From Caldilineaceae bacterium (GTDB taxonomy: Bacteria; Chloroflexota; Anaerolineae; Caldilineales; Caldilineaceae): 6,072 nt of DNA. The notes beneath the pieces were generated by a model. It saw only the letters and a list, made by a program, of their open reading frames with translations. It had not been told where the DNA came from and did no database searches. The position numbers and the translations under genes are program-made. Below, in pieces: positions 1-6,050 of this stretch (the stretch's first letter is position 1; each line of letters opens with the position of its first letter). Location: contig WGCB01000728.1 of the NCBI GenBank assembly GCA_015494005.1, positions 1 through 6,072 on the forward strand, read 5' to 3'.

Positions 1-620
1 TGGGCTGTGGCGACGGCGCGCTGCTGGCTCACCTGGTGGCCCACAAGCAGGTGAAGGGCCGGGGCATCGAGCTGGACGAGGCCAACATCCTCACCTGCGT
101 GCGCCGGGGGCTGAGCGTGCGCCAGGGCAACCTGGAAGAGGGGTTGGCCGACTACCCGGACAATAGCTTCGACTACGTGGTCCTGAGCCAGACCCTGCCC
201 TTCCTGGACGATCCGGCCATGATCCTGGGGGAGATGCTGCGGGTGGGCCGGCAAGGGGTGGTGAGCTTCCCCAACTGGGGCTACTGGCGCTGTCGGCTGG
301 AGCTGCTCCTCACCGGACGGGTGCCCAAGGCCCCGGATCTGCCCCAGGAGTGGTACCAGGTGCCCCGCTGGCAGGCCTTTTCCATCACGGATTTCGCCCA
401 CTTCTGCCAGGGGCTGGGCATCCGCATCCGGCAGCAGGCCTACCTGGCCGGGGAGCGGCGCATCCACGTGCGCAAGATCAAGAACCTGCTGGCCACCACC
501 GCTGTCTTCGTGCTGGAAACAGCGGACAAGCGGACAGGGAGAAACAGAGAAGAGAAACACAGAGAAGGGAGACACGGAGGAGGGAAGACAAGGAGCAACC
601 GTGTCAAAAAGACCAGATGA
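1..620 (+). CDS. metW: MetW, methionine biosynthesis protein (5' end cut by window edge)
   Basis: MetW is a small SAM-methyltransferase-fold protein that works with the homoserine acyltransferase MetX in the homoserine branch of methionine synthesis (established for the family). The frame is open from base 3 and reads GCGDGALL at once, the glycine-rich SAM-binding loop, so roughly the first 15-30 residues lie outside the window. Next come GRGIELDEANI (acidic end of strand 2), the MetW signature SFDYVVLSQTLPFLDDP, then VVSFPNWGYWRCRLELLL and LPQEWYQVP, all typical of MetW rather than a generic methyltransferase. The normal family end is near NLLATTAVFVLE (to about base 518). About 33 further, very Arg/Lys/Glu-rich residues are encoded by purine-rich repeats up to the TGA at 618-620; they look like an acquired tail. 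metX is expected just upstream. Identification is firm; the true C-terminus is less certain. Confidence 0.93.
   Translation, partial: GCGDGALLAHLVAHKQVKGRGIELDEANILTCVRRGLSVRQGNLEEGLADYPDNSFDYVVLSQTLPFLDDPAMILGEMLRVGRQGVVSFPNWGYWRCRLELLLTGRVPKAPDLPQEWYQVPRWQAFSITDFAHFCQGLGIRIRQQAYLAGERRIHVRKIKNLLATTAVFVLETADKRTGRNREEKHREGRHGGGKTRSNRVKKTR
522..597 (+). repeat. Purine-rich degenerate repeats forming the metW 3' tail
   Basis: GCGGACAA (522-529) is followed by GCGGACAG (530-537). Three related units come next: GAGAAACAGAGAAG (539-552), GAGAAACACAGAGAAG (552-567, two bases longer) and a diverged GAGACACGGAGGAG (569-582). The stretch is almost free of T on this strand and is much richer in A than the flanking coding DNA. 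The ACACAGAGA / ACACGGAG wording resembles short intergenic repeats that I recall from many environmental bacterial genomes; that likeness is from memory and untested. It lies inside the metW reading frame but beyond the conserved domain. Confidence 0.6.
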
Positions 621-793
621 AGCGTTGGCGTCGTTGACGGAAGCACCTCATCCTGTCCCGGCTCGCTCCGCCTACCAAGTGGCTGGGGAGGGGTGAGGTC
701 CCCAATCAACTAGCCATCCAATCAACGAACCCGACCGATCTTCGATCTTCAGATTTTCGATCTTTCTCACAGTTCCAAGGAGCATCGCCATCC
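621..793. other. metW-aspartate kinase spacer with short direct repeats
   Basis: This 173-base spacer has no convincing gene. It contains two copies of CCAATCAAC (702-710 and 718-726, period 16) and three copies of CGATCTT (736-742 and 743-749 in tandem, then 758-764). A 6-bp stem TGGGGA/TCCCCA (684-689 with 699-704, 9-base loop) has no T tract after it, so it is a weak terminator candidate at best. No -35/-10 pair with sensible spacing was found, although the second half is clearly more AT-rich than the genes. A promoter or regulator site here is possible but not shown. AAGGAG at 777-782 is the ribosome binding site of the next gene. Confidence 0.5.
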
Positions 794-2242
794 ATGATCG
801 TCATGAAATTCGGCGGGACGTCCGTGGGGAGCACGGACGCCATCGCCCAGGTCGCAGACATCGTCGCCGAGAAGGTCCAGGAACAGGCCCAGACCGACCG
901 CCCAGGCGTGGTGGTGGTCACCAGCGCCATGAGCGGCGTGACCAACACCCTCATCCACGCGGCCCAGGCCGCGGCCGCAGGGGACGAGGGCCCCTACCGG
1001 GAAGCCCGGGGCCAGCTCCTGGTCAAGCACCAGGTGGTGGCCGGCCAGCTCATCGAGGATGGGGTGGAGCGGGCCGCGCTGGGGCGTCTCCTGGACGACC
1101 GCCTGCGGGAGTTCGAGCGCCTCTGCCGCAGCATCGCCGTGCTGGGTGAGCTCACGGACCGGGGGCTGGACGTGGTCAGCGGCCTGGGGGAACGGCTCAG
1201 CGCGCCCCTCCTGGCCGCGGTGCTCCGGGCCCGGGGCGTGAAGGCCCAGTTCGTGGACGCGGGCCAGATCGTGGTCACCGACAACGTCCACGGCGGCGCG
1301 GCCCCCCGCATGGGTCCCACCACCCAGCGGGTCCAGGACCGGATCCGTCCCATGGTGGAGAGCGGCGTGGTGCCGGTGATCACTGGCTTCGTGGGGGCCA
1401 CCGAGGAGGGCGTCCCCACCACCCTGGGCCGGGGCGGCTCCGACTACTCCGCGGCCATCATCGGCGCGGCCCTGGACGTGGACGAGATCCAGATCTGGAC
1501 GGATGTGGATGGCGTCCTCACCGCGGACCCCCGCATCGTGCCCAACGCCCGCAGCCTGCCGGAGCTGAGCTACGAGGAGGTGGCGGAGCTGGCCTACTAC
1601 GGGGCCAAGGTGCTCCATCCCAAGACCGTGACCCCCGCGGTGGAGAAGAAGATCCCCCTGCGGGTGCTGAACACCTTCAACCCCAGCCACCCGGGCACCC
1701 GCATCCTGGCGGCCCGGGAGAGCAACGGTCGGGGCGGGGTCAAGGCCATCACCGCCATCCGGGACATGAACCTGATCACCGTGGCTGGCCGGGGCATGAT
1801 GGGCGTGCCCGGCATCGCGGCCCGCACCTTCGGCAGCGTGGCGCGGGAGCAGGCCAACGTCCTCATGATCAGCCAGAGCAGCAGCGAGCAGAGCATCTGT
1901 TTCGTGGTGCCCAACAGCAGCGCGGCGCGGGTCCTGAAGGCCCTGGAGGAGGAGTTCGAGCGGGAGCTGCACCGCCGCTACATCGAGCGCATCTGGGACC
2001 AGAAGGAGATCGTCATCGTGGCCGTGGTGGGCTCGGGCATGAAAGGGACGCCGGGCATCGCAGCCCGGGTCTTCAACGCCCTGGGCGAGGAGAACATCAA
2101 CGTCATTGCCATCGCTCAGGGGGCCAGCGAGGCCAACATCAGCCTGGTGGTGACCGACGGGGACGCGGCCGCCGCGGTGCGAGCCATCCACGACGCCTTC
2201 CAGCTGCACCAGATGCTGGAGCCGGCCCAGCCAGCCCGGTGA
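794..2242 (+). CDS. lysC: Aspartate kinase with tandem ACT domains (ThrA/LysC type)
   Basis: Phosphorylates L-aspartate with ATP to 4-phospho-L-aspartate, the first step of the pathway to lysine, threonine and methionine; cytosolic. The 482-residue protein has an amino-acid-kinase domain (about 1-305) with KFGGTS at 5-10, SGLGERLSA at 129-137, GRGGSDYSA at 212-220 and TDVDG at 236-240, followed by the conserved AYYGAKVLHP stretch. Two ACT-type segments follow: about 316-390 (GRGMMGVPGIAARTF, then MISQSSSEQSI) and about 405-475 (VVGSGMKGTPGIAARVF, then AIAQGASEANIS). These match the regulatory region of ThrA-type kinases, so feedback inhibition by a pathway amino acid is likely; which one cannot be read from sequence. 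The ATG at 794 is preferred over the in-frame ATG at 803 because AAGGAG (777-782) lies 11 bases before it. No dehydrogenase domain is attached; the homologous dehydrogenase is the next gene. The symbol lysC is the generic name for a monofunctional kinase. Confidence 0.96.
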   Translation: MIVMKFGGTSVGSTDAIAQVADIVAEKVQEQAQTDRPGVVVVTSAMSGVTNTLIHAAQAAAAGDEGPYREARGQLLVKHQVVAGQLIEDGVERAALGRLLDDRLREFERLCRSIAVLGELTDRGLDVVSGLGERLSAPLLAAVLRARGVKAQFVDAGQIVVTDNVHGGAAPRMGPTTQRVQDRIRPMVESGVVPVITGFVGATEEGVPTTLGRGGSDYSAAIIGAALDVDEIQIWTDVDGVLTADPRIVPNARSLPELSYEEVAELAYYGAKVLHPKTVTPAVEKKIPLRVLNTFNPSHPGTRILAARESNGRGGVKAITAIRDMNLITVAGRGMMGVPGIAARTFGSVAREQANVLMISQSSSEQSICFVVPNSSAARVLKALEEEFERELHRRYIERIWDQKEIVIVAVVGSGMKGTPGIAARVFNALGEENINVIAIAQGASEANISLVVTDGDAAAAVRAIHDAFQLHQMLEPAQPAR

Positions 2243-2300
2243 GCCCGAGCTGGACCCTGGCTTTTGTCAGTTACTCTTCACCTTTCCCAGAAAAACTTTG

Positions 2301-2309
2301 TGATATAAT
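2301..2309 (+). promoter_or_regulatory. Extended -10 promoter element P1 upstream of homoserine dehydrogenase
   Basis: TGATATAAT is a perfect extended -10 (TGn followed by consensus TATAAT at 2304-2309) in an AT-rich patch of an otherwise GC-rich region. No good -35 sits 16-18 bases upstream (TTCACC at 2277-2282 is 21 away), which is tolerable for extended -10 promoters. Start of transcription would fall near A2316-A2318, giving a leader of about 65 bases that opens with the inverted repeat at 2325-2363. Confidence 0.55.
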
Positions 2310-2324
2310 CCAGGCAAATCGAAC

Positions 2325-2363
2325 GAGGGAGCGGGGGGCTTCCGTAAGGGCCCTGGCTCCCTC
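2325..2363 (+). promoter_or_regulatory. Inverted repeat (8-bp stem) between the two -10 boxes
   Basis: GAGGGAGC (2325-2332) is perfectly complementary to GCTCCCTC (2356-2363) with a 23-base loop; AGGGCCCT (2347-2354), itself a palindrome, lies in the loop. As RNA it would form a GC-rich hairpin at the start of the P1 transcript, ending 19 bases before the start codon. As DNA it could be an operator placed directly upstream of the second -10 box. It is followed by TATGTTATAAT rather than a run of T, so it is not a classic intrinsic terminator, although it might attenuate read-through from the kinase gene. Its role is inference. Confidence 0.45.
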
Positions 2364-2365
2364 TA

Positions 2366-2374
2366 TGTTATAAT
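2366..2374 (+). promoter_or_regulatory. Extended -10 promoter element P2, predicted leaderless start
   Basis: TGTTATAAT is a second perfect extended -10 (TATAAT at 2369-2374). The normal distance to the transcription start (about 6-8 bases after the hexamer) places +1 at 2381-2383, that is on or just before the A of the ATG at 2383. The transcript would therefore lack a leader. This fits the absence of a convincing Shine-Dalgarno sequence: only AGG at 2375-2377, five bases before the ATG. No -35 match was seen. Confidence 0.5.
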
Positions 2375-2382
2375 AGGCTGCT

Positions 2383-3495
2383 ATGAACGAACTGCCCGTT
2401 GTGCTTTTCGGCGTTGGAGGGGTGGGCCAGGCGCTGGTCCGCCAGATCGTGGAGAACCGGGAGCGCCATGCGCGCCAGTACGGCCTCTGGATCCGTTTCC
2501 TGGCCCTGTGCGACAGCCGCTCCGCGGTGGTGGAGCCCATGGAAGGGCTGAACGACGCCCAGCTCCTGGACATCCTGGACATCAAGACCCGGGGCGGCTC
2601 CCTGTTGGAGCATCCCCTGGGCGGCACCCAGGACGATCTGTCCGCCATCCTGGACATCGTAGGCTTGCCCGGCACCCTGGTGGTGGACTGCACCGCCACG
2701 GAGGAGACGGTCCCGGCCCTGCTCTTCGGGCTGGAACGAGGCTACAAGCTGGTCCTGGCCAACAAGAAACCCTTGACCGTGGAACAGGAGGTGTACGACC
2801 GGCTCGTCCGAGCCGGGGGCACCGAGGAGGCGCCCTTGGATCTGGCCCGGGTCCGCTGGGAGACCACCGTGGGGGCTGGGTTGCCGGTCATCGCCACGCT
2901 GAACCGGCTGCTGGCCAGCGGGGACCCGATCCAGCGCATCAGCGGCACCTTCAGCGGCACCCTGGGCTACGTGATGACCGGCCTCCAGGCGGGCCGTCCC
3001 TTCAGCCAGATCGTCCAGGAGGCCTACGAGCAGGGCTACACCGAGCCGGATCCCCGGGACGACCTGGGGGGCGTGGACGTGGCCCGCAAGGCCCTGATCC
3101 TGGCCCGGGGCATGGGCTGGCGGTTGGACCTGTCGGACGTGGAGGTCGCCGGCCTCTACCCGCCGGAGCTGGACGAGCTCTCGGTGGAGGAGTTCCTGGC
3201 CCGGCTGCCGGCGCTGGACGCCTCCTTCCAGGAGCAGGTGACGGCCGCGGCCCAGGAGGGCCAGGTCCTCCGCTATGCGGCCACCATCCAGGACGGCCGC
3301 TGCCGGGTGGGCTTGACCCCGGTGGACCGGGACAGCCCCCTCGGCCGGTTGACAGGGACCGACAATCTGGTAGAGTTTACCAGCCGTTGGTACAGCCCCA
3401 ACCCCCTGGTGATCCAGGGGCGGGGGGCCGGGGTGGACGCCACCGCCGCCGGTGTCCTGAGCGATCTGGTGGAGCTGGCCTTCACCGGCAGGTGA
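2383..3495 (+). CDS. hom: Homoserine dehydrogenase (ThrA C-terminal type, no ACT domain)
   Basis: Reduces aspartate-4-semialdehyde to homoserine with NAD(P)H, the branch-point step towards methionine and threonine; cytosolic. The 370-residue protein begins with a Rossmann motif, VLFGVGGVGQ (7-16), then CTATEET (103-109) and ANKKP (126-130), which holds the conserved cofactor/catalytic lysines. SGTFSGTLGYV (187-197) and YTEPDPRDDLGGVDVARK (219-236) are the family signature; E221, D232 and K236 have the spacing of E208, D219 and K223 of yeast Hom6. The length and the lack of a C-terminal ACT domain match the dehydrogenase half of ThrA and yeast Hom6 rather than the longer regulated bacterial Hom. 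Regulation is therefore likely to act at the kinase or at transcription. The gene lies 140 bases after the kinase with its own probable promoters, and the start codon has almost no ribosome binding site. Confidence 0.96.
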   Translation: MNELPVVLFGVGGVGQALVRQIVENRERHARQYGLWIRFLALCDSRSAVVEPMEGLNDAQLLDILDIKTRGGSLLEHPLGGTQDDLSAILDIVGLPGTLVVDCTATEETVPALLFGLERGYKLVLANKKPLTVEQEVYDRLVRAGGTEEAPLDLARVRWETTVGAGLPVIATLNRLLASGDPIQRISGTFSGTLGYVMTGLQAGRPFSQIVQEAYEQGYTEPDPRDDLGGVDVARKALILARGMGWRLDLSDVEVAGLYPPELDELSVEEFLARLPALDASFQEQVTAAAQEGQVLRYAATIQDGRCRVGLTPVDRDSPLGRLTGTDNLVEFTSRWYSPNPLVIQGRGAGVDATAAGVLSDLVELAFTGR

Positions 3496-3559
3496 GCGCC
3501 CCACGAGACAGAAATCGAAAAAACGACCAGTTGCTTCGCAGCGATGGAGAGAAGATTCC

Positions 3560-4660
3560 ATGGGCAGCAAAATTAAAGTGGGTATCCTGGGCGCGACGGG
3601 CGCCGTGGGACAGCGTTTCGTGCAGCTTCTCCAGGGACATCCCTGGTTCGAGATCAGCGTGTTGACTGCCTCCCAGCGCAACGTGGGCCGGCGCTACGGG
3701 GAGGCCTGCAAATGGGTCCTGCGAGGGGACATGCCCGCGCACCTGCGGGACGTGGTCCTGGAGGAGGCCCGGCCGGGCATGGACTGCCAGATCGTCTTCA
3801 GCGCCCTGCCCTCCGGCGCAGCCCGGGAGGTGGAGCAGGAGCTGGCCGCGGCCGGCTACGCGGTCTGCAGCAACGCCAGCGCCCACCGCTACGACGATGA
3901 CATCCCCCTCCTCATCCCGGAGGTGAACCCGGAGCACCTGGCCCTGATCCCGGTGCAGCAGGCCCGGCGAGGCTGGAAGGGCTTCATCACCACCAATCCC
4001 AACTGCAGCACCACCCACCTGGTCAGCGCCCTGCATCCCCTGCACCAGGCCTTCGGCATCCGCAAAGTCTTCGTGGTCACCATGCAGGCGGTGAGCGGGG
4101 CCGGCTACCCGGGGGTGAGCAGCATGGACATCCTGGACAACATCGTGCCCTACATCCCCAACGAAGAGGAGAAGATAGAACAGCGGGAGCCCCACAAGCT
4201 TCTGGGGCGCCTGGACGGGGAGCGGATCCAGCCCGCGGAGATCGTGATCAGCGCTCACTGCAATCGGGTGCCTGTGCGAAATGGACATCTGGAGGCGGTC
4301 AGCGTAGAATGTAAGCAAAGGCCAAGCCTGGAGGCGATCCGGGAAGCCTGGCAGGAGTACCGGCCCCTGGCCCAGCAGCTGAACCTGCCCAGCGCACCCC
4401 AGCCGCCCATCGTGGTGCGCTCCGAGCCGGACCGGCCCCAGCCCCGCATGGATCGCATGCTGGGTCAAGTGCCGGGGATGGCCACGGTGGTAGGGCGTCT
4501 GCGAGAGGACCCCCTCTTCCACTTCAAGTTCCTGGTGCTGGGGCACAACACGGTCCGGGGGGCGGCCGGCGGAAGCCTGCTCAACGCGGAGCTGCTGGTG
4601 GCCCAGGGCTATCTGGGGGCGGAGGCCGCGGCCCTGGCCCGGGTGGCCAGCCCGGTGTGA
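3560..4660 (+). CDS. asd: Aspartate-semialdehyde dehydrogenase, archaeal/fungal-type
   Basis: Reduces 4-phospho-L-aspartate to L-aspartate-4-semialdehyde with NADPH, the second step of the aspartate pathway; cytosolic. The 366-residue protein opens with the nucleotide loop GILGATGAVGQ (8-18). The catalytic cysteine is C149 in TTNPNCSTT, and the active-site histidine is H243 in CNRVPVRNGH (234-243). RLREDPLFHFKF and GHNTVRGAAGGSLLNAE close the domain. The long NPNCSTT...NRVPV layout is that of the archaeal/fungal branch rather than the E. coli Asd branch. In that branch the histidine is usually preceded by Asp (DGH); here it is Asn. The ATG at 3560 has GGAGA (3546-3550) nine bases upstream. 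It lies 64 bases after the dehydrogenase gene with no terminator between, so co-transcription is likely. Confidence 0.96.
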   Translation: MGSKIKVGILGATGAVGQRFVQLLQGHPWFEISVLTASQRNVGRRYGEACKWVLRGDMPAHLRDVVLEEARPGMDCQIVFSALPSGAAREVEQELAAAGYAVCSNASAHRYDDDIPLLIPEVNPEHLALIPVQQARRGWKGFITTNPNCSTTHLVSALHPLHQAFGIRKVFVVTMQAVSGAGYPGVSSMDILDNIVPYIPNEEEKIEQREPHKLLGRLDGERIQPAEIVISAHCNRVPVRNGHLEAVSVECKQRPSLEAIREAWQEYRPLAQQLNLPSAPQPPIVVRSEPDRPQPRMDRMLGQVPGMATVVGRLREDPLFHFKFLVLGHNTVRGAAGGSLLNAELLVAQGYLGAEAAALARVASPV

Positions 4661-4741
4661 TGGACGTCCCCAGGGCGAGGCTGCGAGCAGTCCCACGTGT
4701 TTCGAGTCGTGTCTAGAGTTGGAAGGTTCACAGGGAAGAAC

Positions 4742-5935
4742 GTGTTGAAAGCACAAGAGACAATCCAAAGCTACCCCATTTCGTTGCAGAACTTCGGCGT
4801 CAGCACCCTGGCGGAGCTGGTGGAGGACTGGGTCATCTACCGGAGCCTGGAACCCTTGGACCGGCGGCTGCGGGGCTTCAAGAGCGCCTACTACCAGATG
4901 GGCCTGGACAAGGCCCGCATCCCCCGCAAACTGGATCCAGAATATGCCAAGGCCGCGGTCTGGTTCCTGGAGCAGATGCAGGCCATGCGGGGCGCGGAGT
5001 TGCAGGAGATCCTCTTCATCGGGGACACCCTCTCCGGGGACGGCCAGGCCTTCCGCAACATTGTGTCGGCGAGTGGGCTGCCGGGCAGTGCCTTCATCGG
5101 CAGCGAGCGGGCGGAGGAGCCGGCGAGCTTCCAGGTGGAGGAAGGGATCGCCACGGCCAACCGCTGGAGCAGCTTGGTGGAGTGGCTGGCCTGGAACCTG
5201 GAGCAGGGCCGCTCCCTGGATCGAGGCACCGGGGTGATCCTGGACATCGACAAGACGGTCCTGGGGGCCCGGGGCCGCAACGACCAGGCCATCGACCTGG
5301 CTCGCCTGGAAGGGATCTACCGCACCATCGACAGCATCCTGGGCAGCGACTTCGACCGGGAGCTCTTCGAGCAGCACTACCATGAGCTGAACCAGTCCAA
5401 GTACCACAGCTTGACCGAGGACAACCAGGATTACCTGGCCTACATCTGCCTGGTGCTCAACACGGGCATGATCCGCTACGAGGATCTGCTGGAAGAGATG
5501 GACAAGGGCTGCCTGAACAGCTTCGAGCAGTTCACCCGCTGGACAGAGACCCTCATCCTTCAGGGCGCCGTCCGCAACGAGGCCATGCGACAGGTCCATG
5601 AGGCCTTGATGGCCAGCCTGCGCCAGGGGGATCCCACCCCCTTCAAACGCTTCCGGCGCGAGGAGTTCGCGGCCACGTTGGCTCACATGAACAACCTGCC
5701 CGATGAGACCCCAGCAGAGGAGCGCCTGGCCCAGGAGATCACCATCACCCAGGAGGTGCGGGAGGCCGCTCTCTGGCTGAAGGAGCGGGGTTGCCTGCTC
5801 CTGAGCATGAGCGACAAGCCGGACGAGGCCTCGGTGCCCCATCGCTCCTTCCACCGGGGCATGCCGCCCATCCACCGGGCGCCCACCCACTGCGTGGGGG
5901 TGAGCATCCAGGAGGAGCTGGCCAAGCTGGGCTAG
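4742..5935 (+). CDS. Uncharacterised HAD-like protein with permuted motif order
   Basis: I do not recognise a named family. From GTG 4742 the protein has 397 residues, without signal peptide or membrane segment. Three stretches look like haloacid-dehalogenase (HAD) phosphatase motifs: GVILDIDKT at 164-172 (motif I, nucleophile/acid D168 and D170), CLLLSMSDKPDEAS at 351-364 (motif II serine after a hydrophobic strand), and EILFIGDTLSGD at 89-100 (motif IV, GDx4D), preceded by K63 as a possible motif III lysine. Motif IV therefore comes before motif I, and about 185 residues separate I from II, as for a large cap domain. This suggests a circularly permuted HAD, or a degenerate HAD domain fused to another. 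The start is uncertain: in-frame GTG 4697 and 4709 exist but have poor upstream signals, while GTG 4742 (or TTG 4745) follows AGGGA (4732-4736). It lies 81 bases after asd on the same strand, so it may be co-transcribed. A phosphatase or phosphotransferase role is inference; substrate unknown. Confidence 0.85.
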   Translation: MLKAQETIQSYPISLQNFGVSTLAELVEDWVIYRSLEPLDRRLRGFKSAYYQMGLDKARIPRKLDPEYAKAAVWFLEQMQAMRGAELQEILFIGDTLSGDGQAFRNIVSASGLPGSAFIGSERAEEPASFQVEEGIATANRWSSLVEWLAWNLEQGRSLDRGTGVILDIDKTVLGARGRNDQAIDLARLEGIYRTIDSILGSDFDRELFEQHYHELNQSKYHSLTEDNQDYLAYICLVLNTGMIRYEDLLEEMDKGCLNSFEQFTRWTETLILQGAVRNEAMRQVHEALMASLRQGDPTPFKRFRREEFAATLAHMNNLPDETPAEERLAQEITITQEVREAALWLKERGCLLLSMSDKPDEASVPHRSFHRGMPPIHRAPTHCVGVSIQEELAKLG

Positions 5936-5970
5936 GGTCGAGAGGCCCCGGCTCCGAGTAGCCGCCCTGA

Positions 5971-6020
5971 AAGCGTTGTCCGTCCAGGCCATGTGGATTG
6001 GACGATGTGGACGGGCACTT
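5971..6020. repeat. Inverted repeat downstream of the HAD-like gene
   Basis: TGTCCGTCCA (5977-5986) pairs with TGGACGGGCA (6008-6017), ten pairs with one G-T wobble. AAG (5971-5973) and CTT (6018-6020) extend the stem past a 3-base bulge. A second copy of TGGACG at 5999-6004 can pair with CGTCCA (5981-5986) instead, giving a competing shorter hairpin. No T tract follows, so it is not a canonical intrinsic terminator, but its place 35 bases after the stop codon suggests a 3'-end structure. Confidence 0.4.
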
Positions 6021-6044
6021 ACGGAACGAACGGCCGGGCTGGGG

Positions 6045-6050
6045 TATACT
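6045..6050 (+). promoter_or_regulatory. Possible -10 box for a gene beyond the window
   Basis: TATACT stands out in GC-rich DNA close to the window end. There is no TGn extension and no clear -35 at 16-18 bases, so the call is weak. If real, it would start a new transcript at about 6057 for a gene lying past base 6072. Confidence 0.25.

Noticed and set aside
634..639. TTGACG as a -35 box for aspartate kinase
   Set aside because: The bases 16-18 downstream (around 656-662) are CCCGGC-like and give no -10 match.
767..2209. 480-codon open frame on the minus strand opposite aspartate kinase
   Set aside because: Antisense shadow of a well-conserved kinase; composition is low-complexity His/Gly/Ala/Asp and no motif is visible.
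2365..2373. Two-codon leader ORF (ATG TTA TAA) ahead of the hom start
   Set aside because: It overlaps the P2 -10 box and has no ribosome binding site; most likely chance.
2243..2382. T-box or SAM riboswitch upstream of homoserine dehydrogenase
   Set aside because: No T-box antiterminator sequence and no SAM-I core motifs were found; the region is explained by two -10 boxes and one inverted repeat.
794..3495. Kinase and dehydrogenase as a thrA gene broken by a frameshift
   Set aside because: Both proteins are complete, each has its own start, and 140 bases of non-coding DNA with promoter elements lie between them, so no single frameshift would rejoin them.
2508..3665. 385-codon plus-strand frame overlapping homoserine dehydrogenase
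   Set aside because: Gly/Pro/Arg-rich out-of-frame translation of a conserved gene, running through the spacer into asd.
4697..4741. GTG at 4697 as the start of the HAD-like gene
   Set aside because: The only purine-rich signal upstream (GAGG at 4677-4680) is 16 bases away, whereas AGGGA at 4732-4736 is well placed for GTG 4742 or TTG 4745. Not fully excluded.
3482..5992. 836-codon open frame on the minus strand covering asd and the HAD-like gene
   Set aside because: It is antisense to two plus-strand genes (asd has its catalytic motifs, the other clear HAD-like motifs). Its protein is rich in Gly, Ala, His, Leu, Gln and Val with no recognisable domain, as expected from a high-GC third-position bias.
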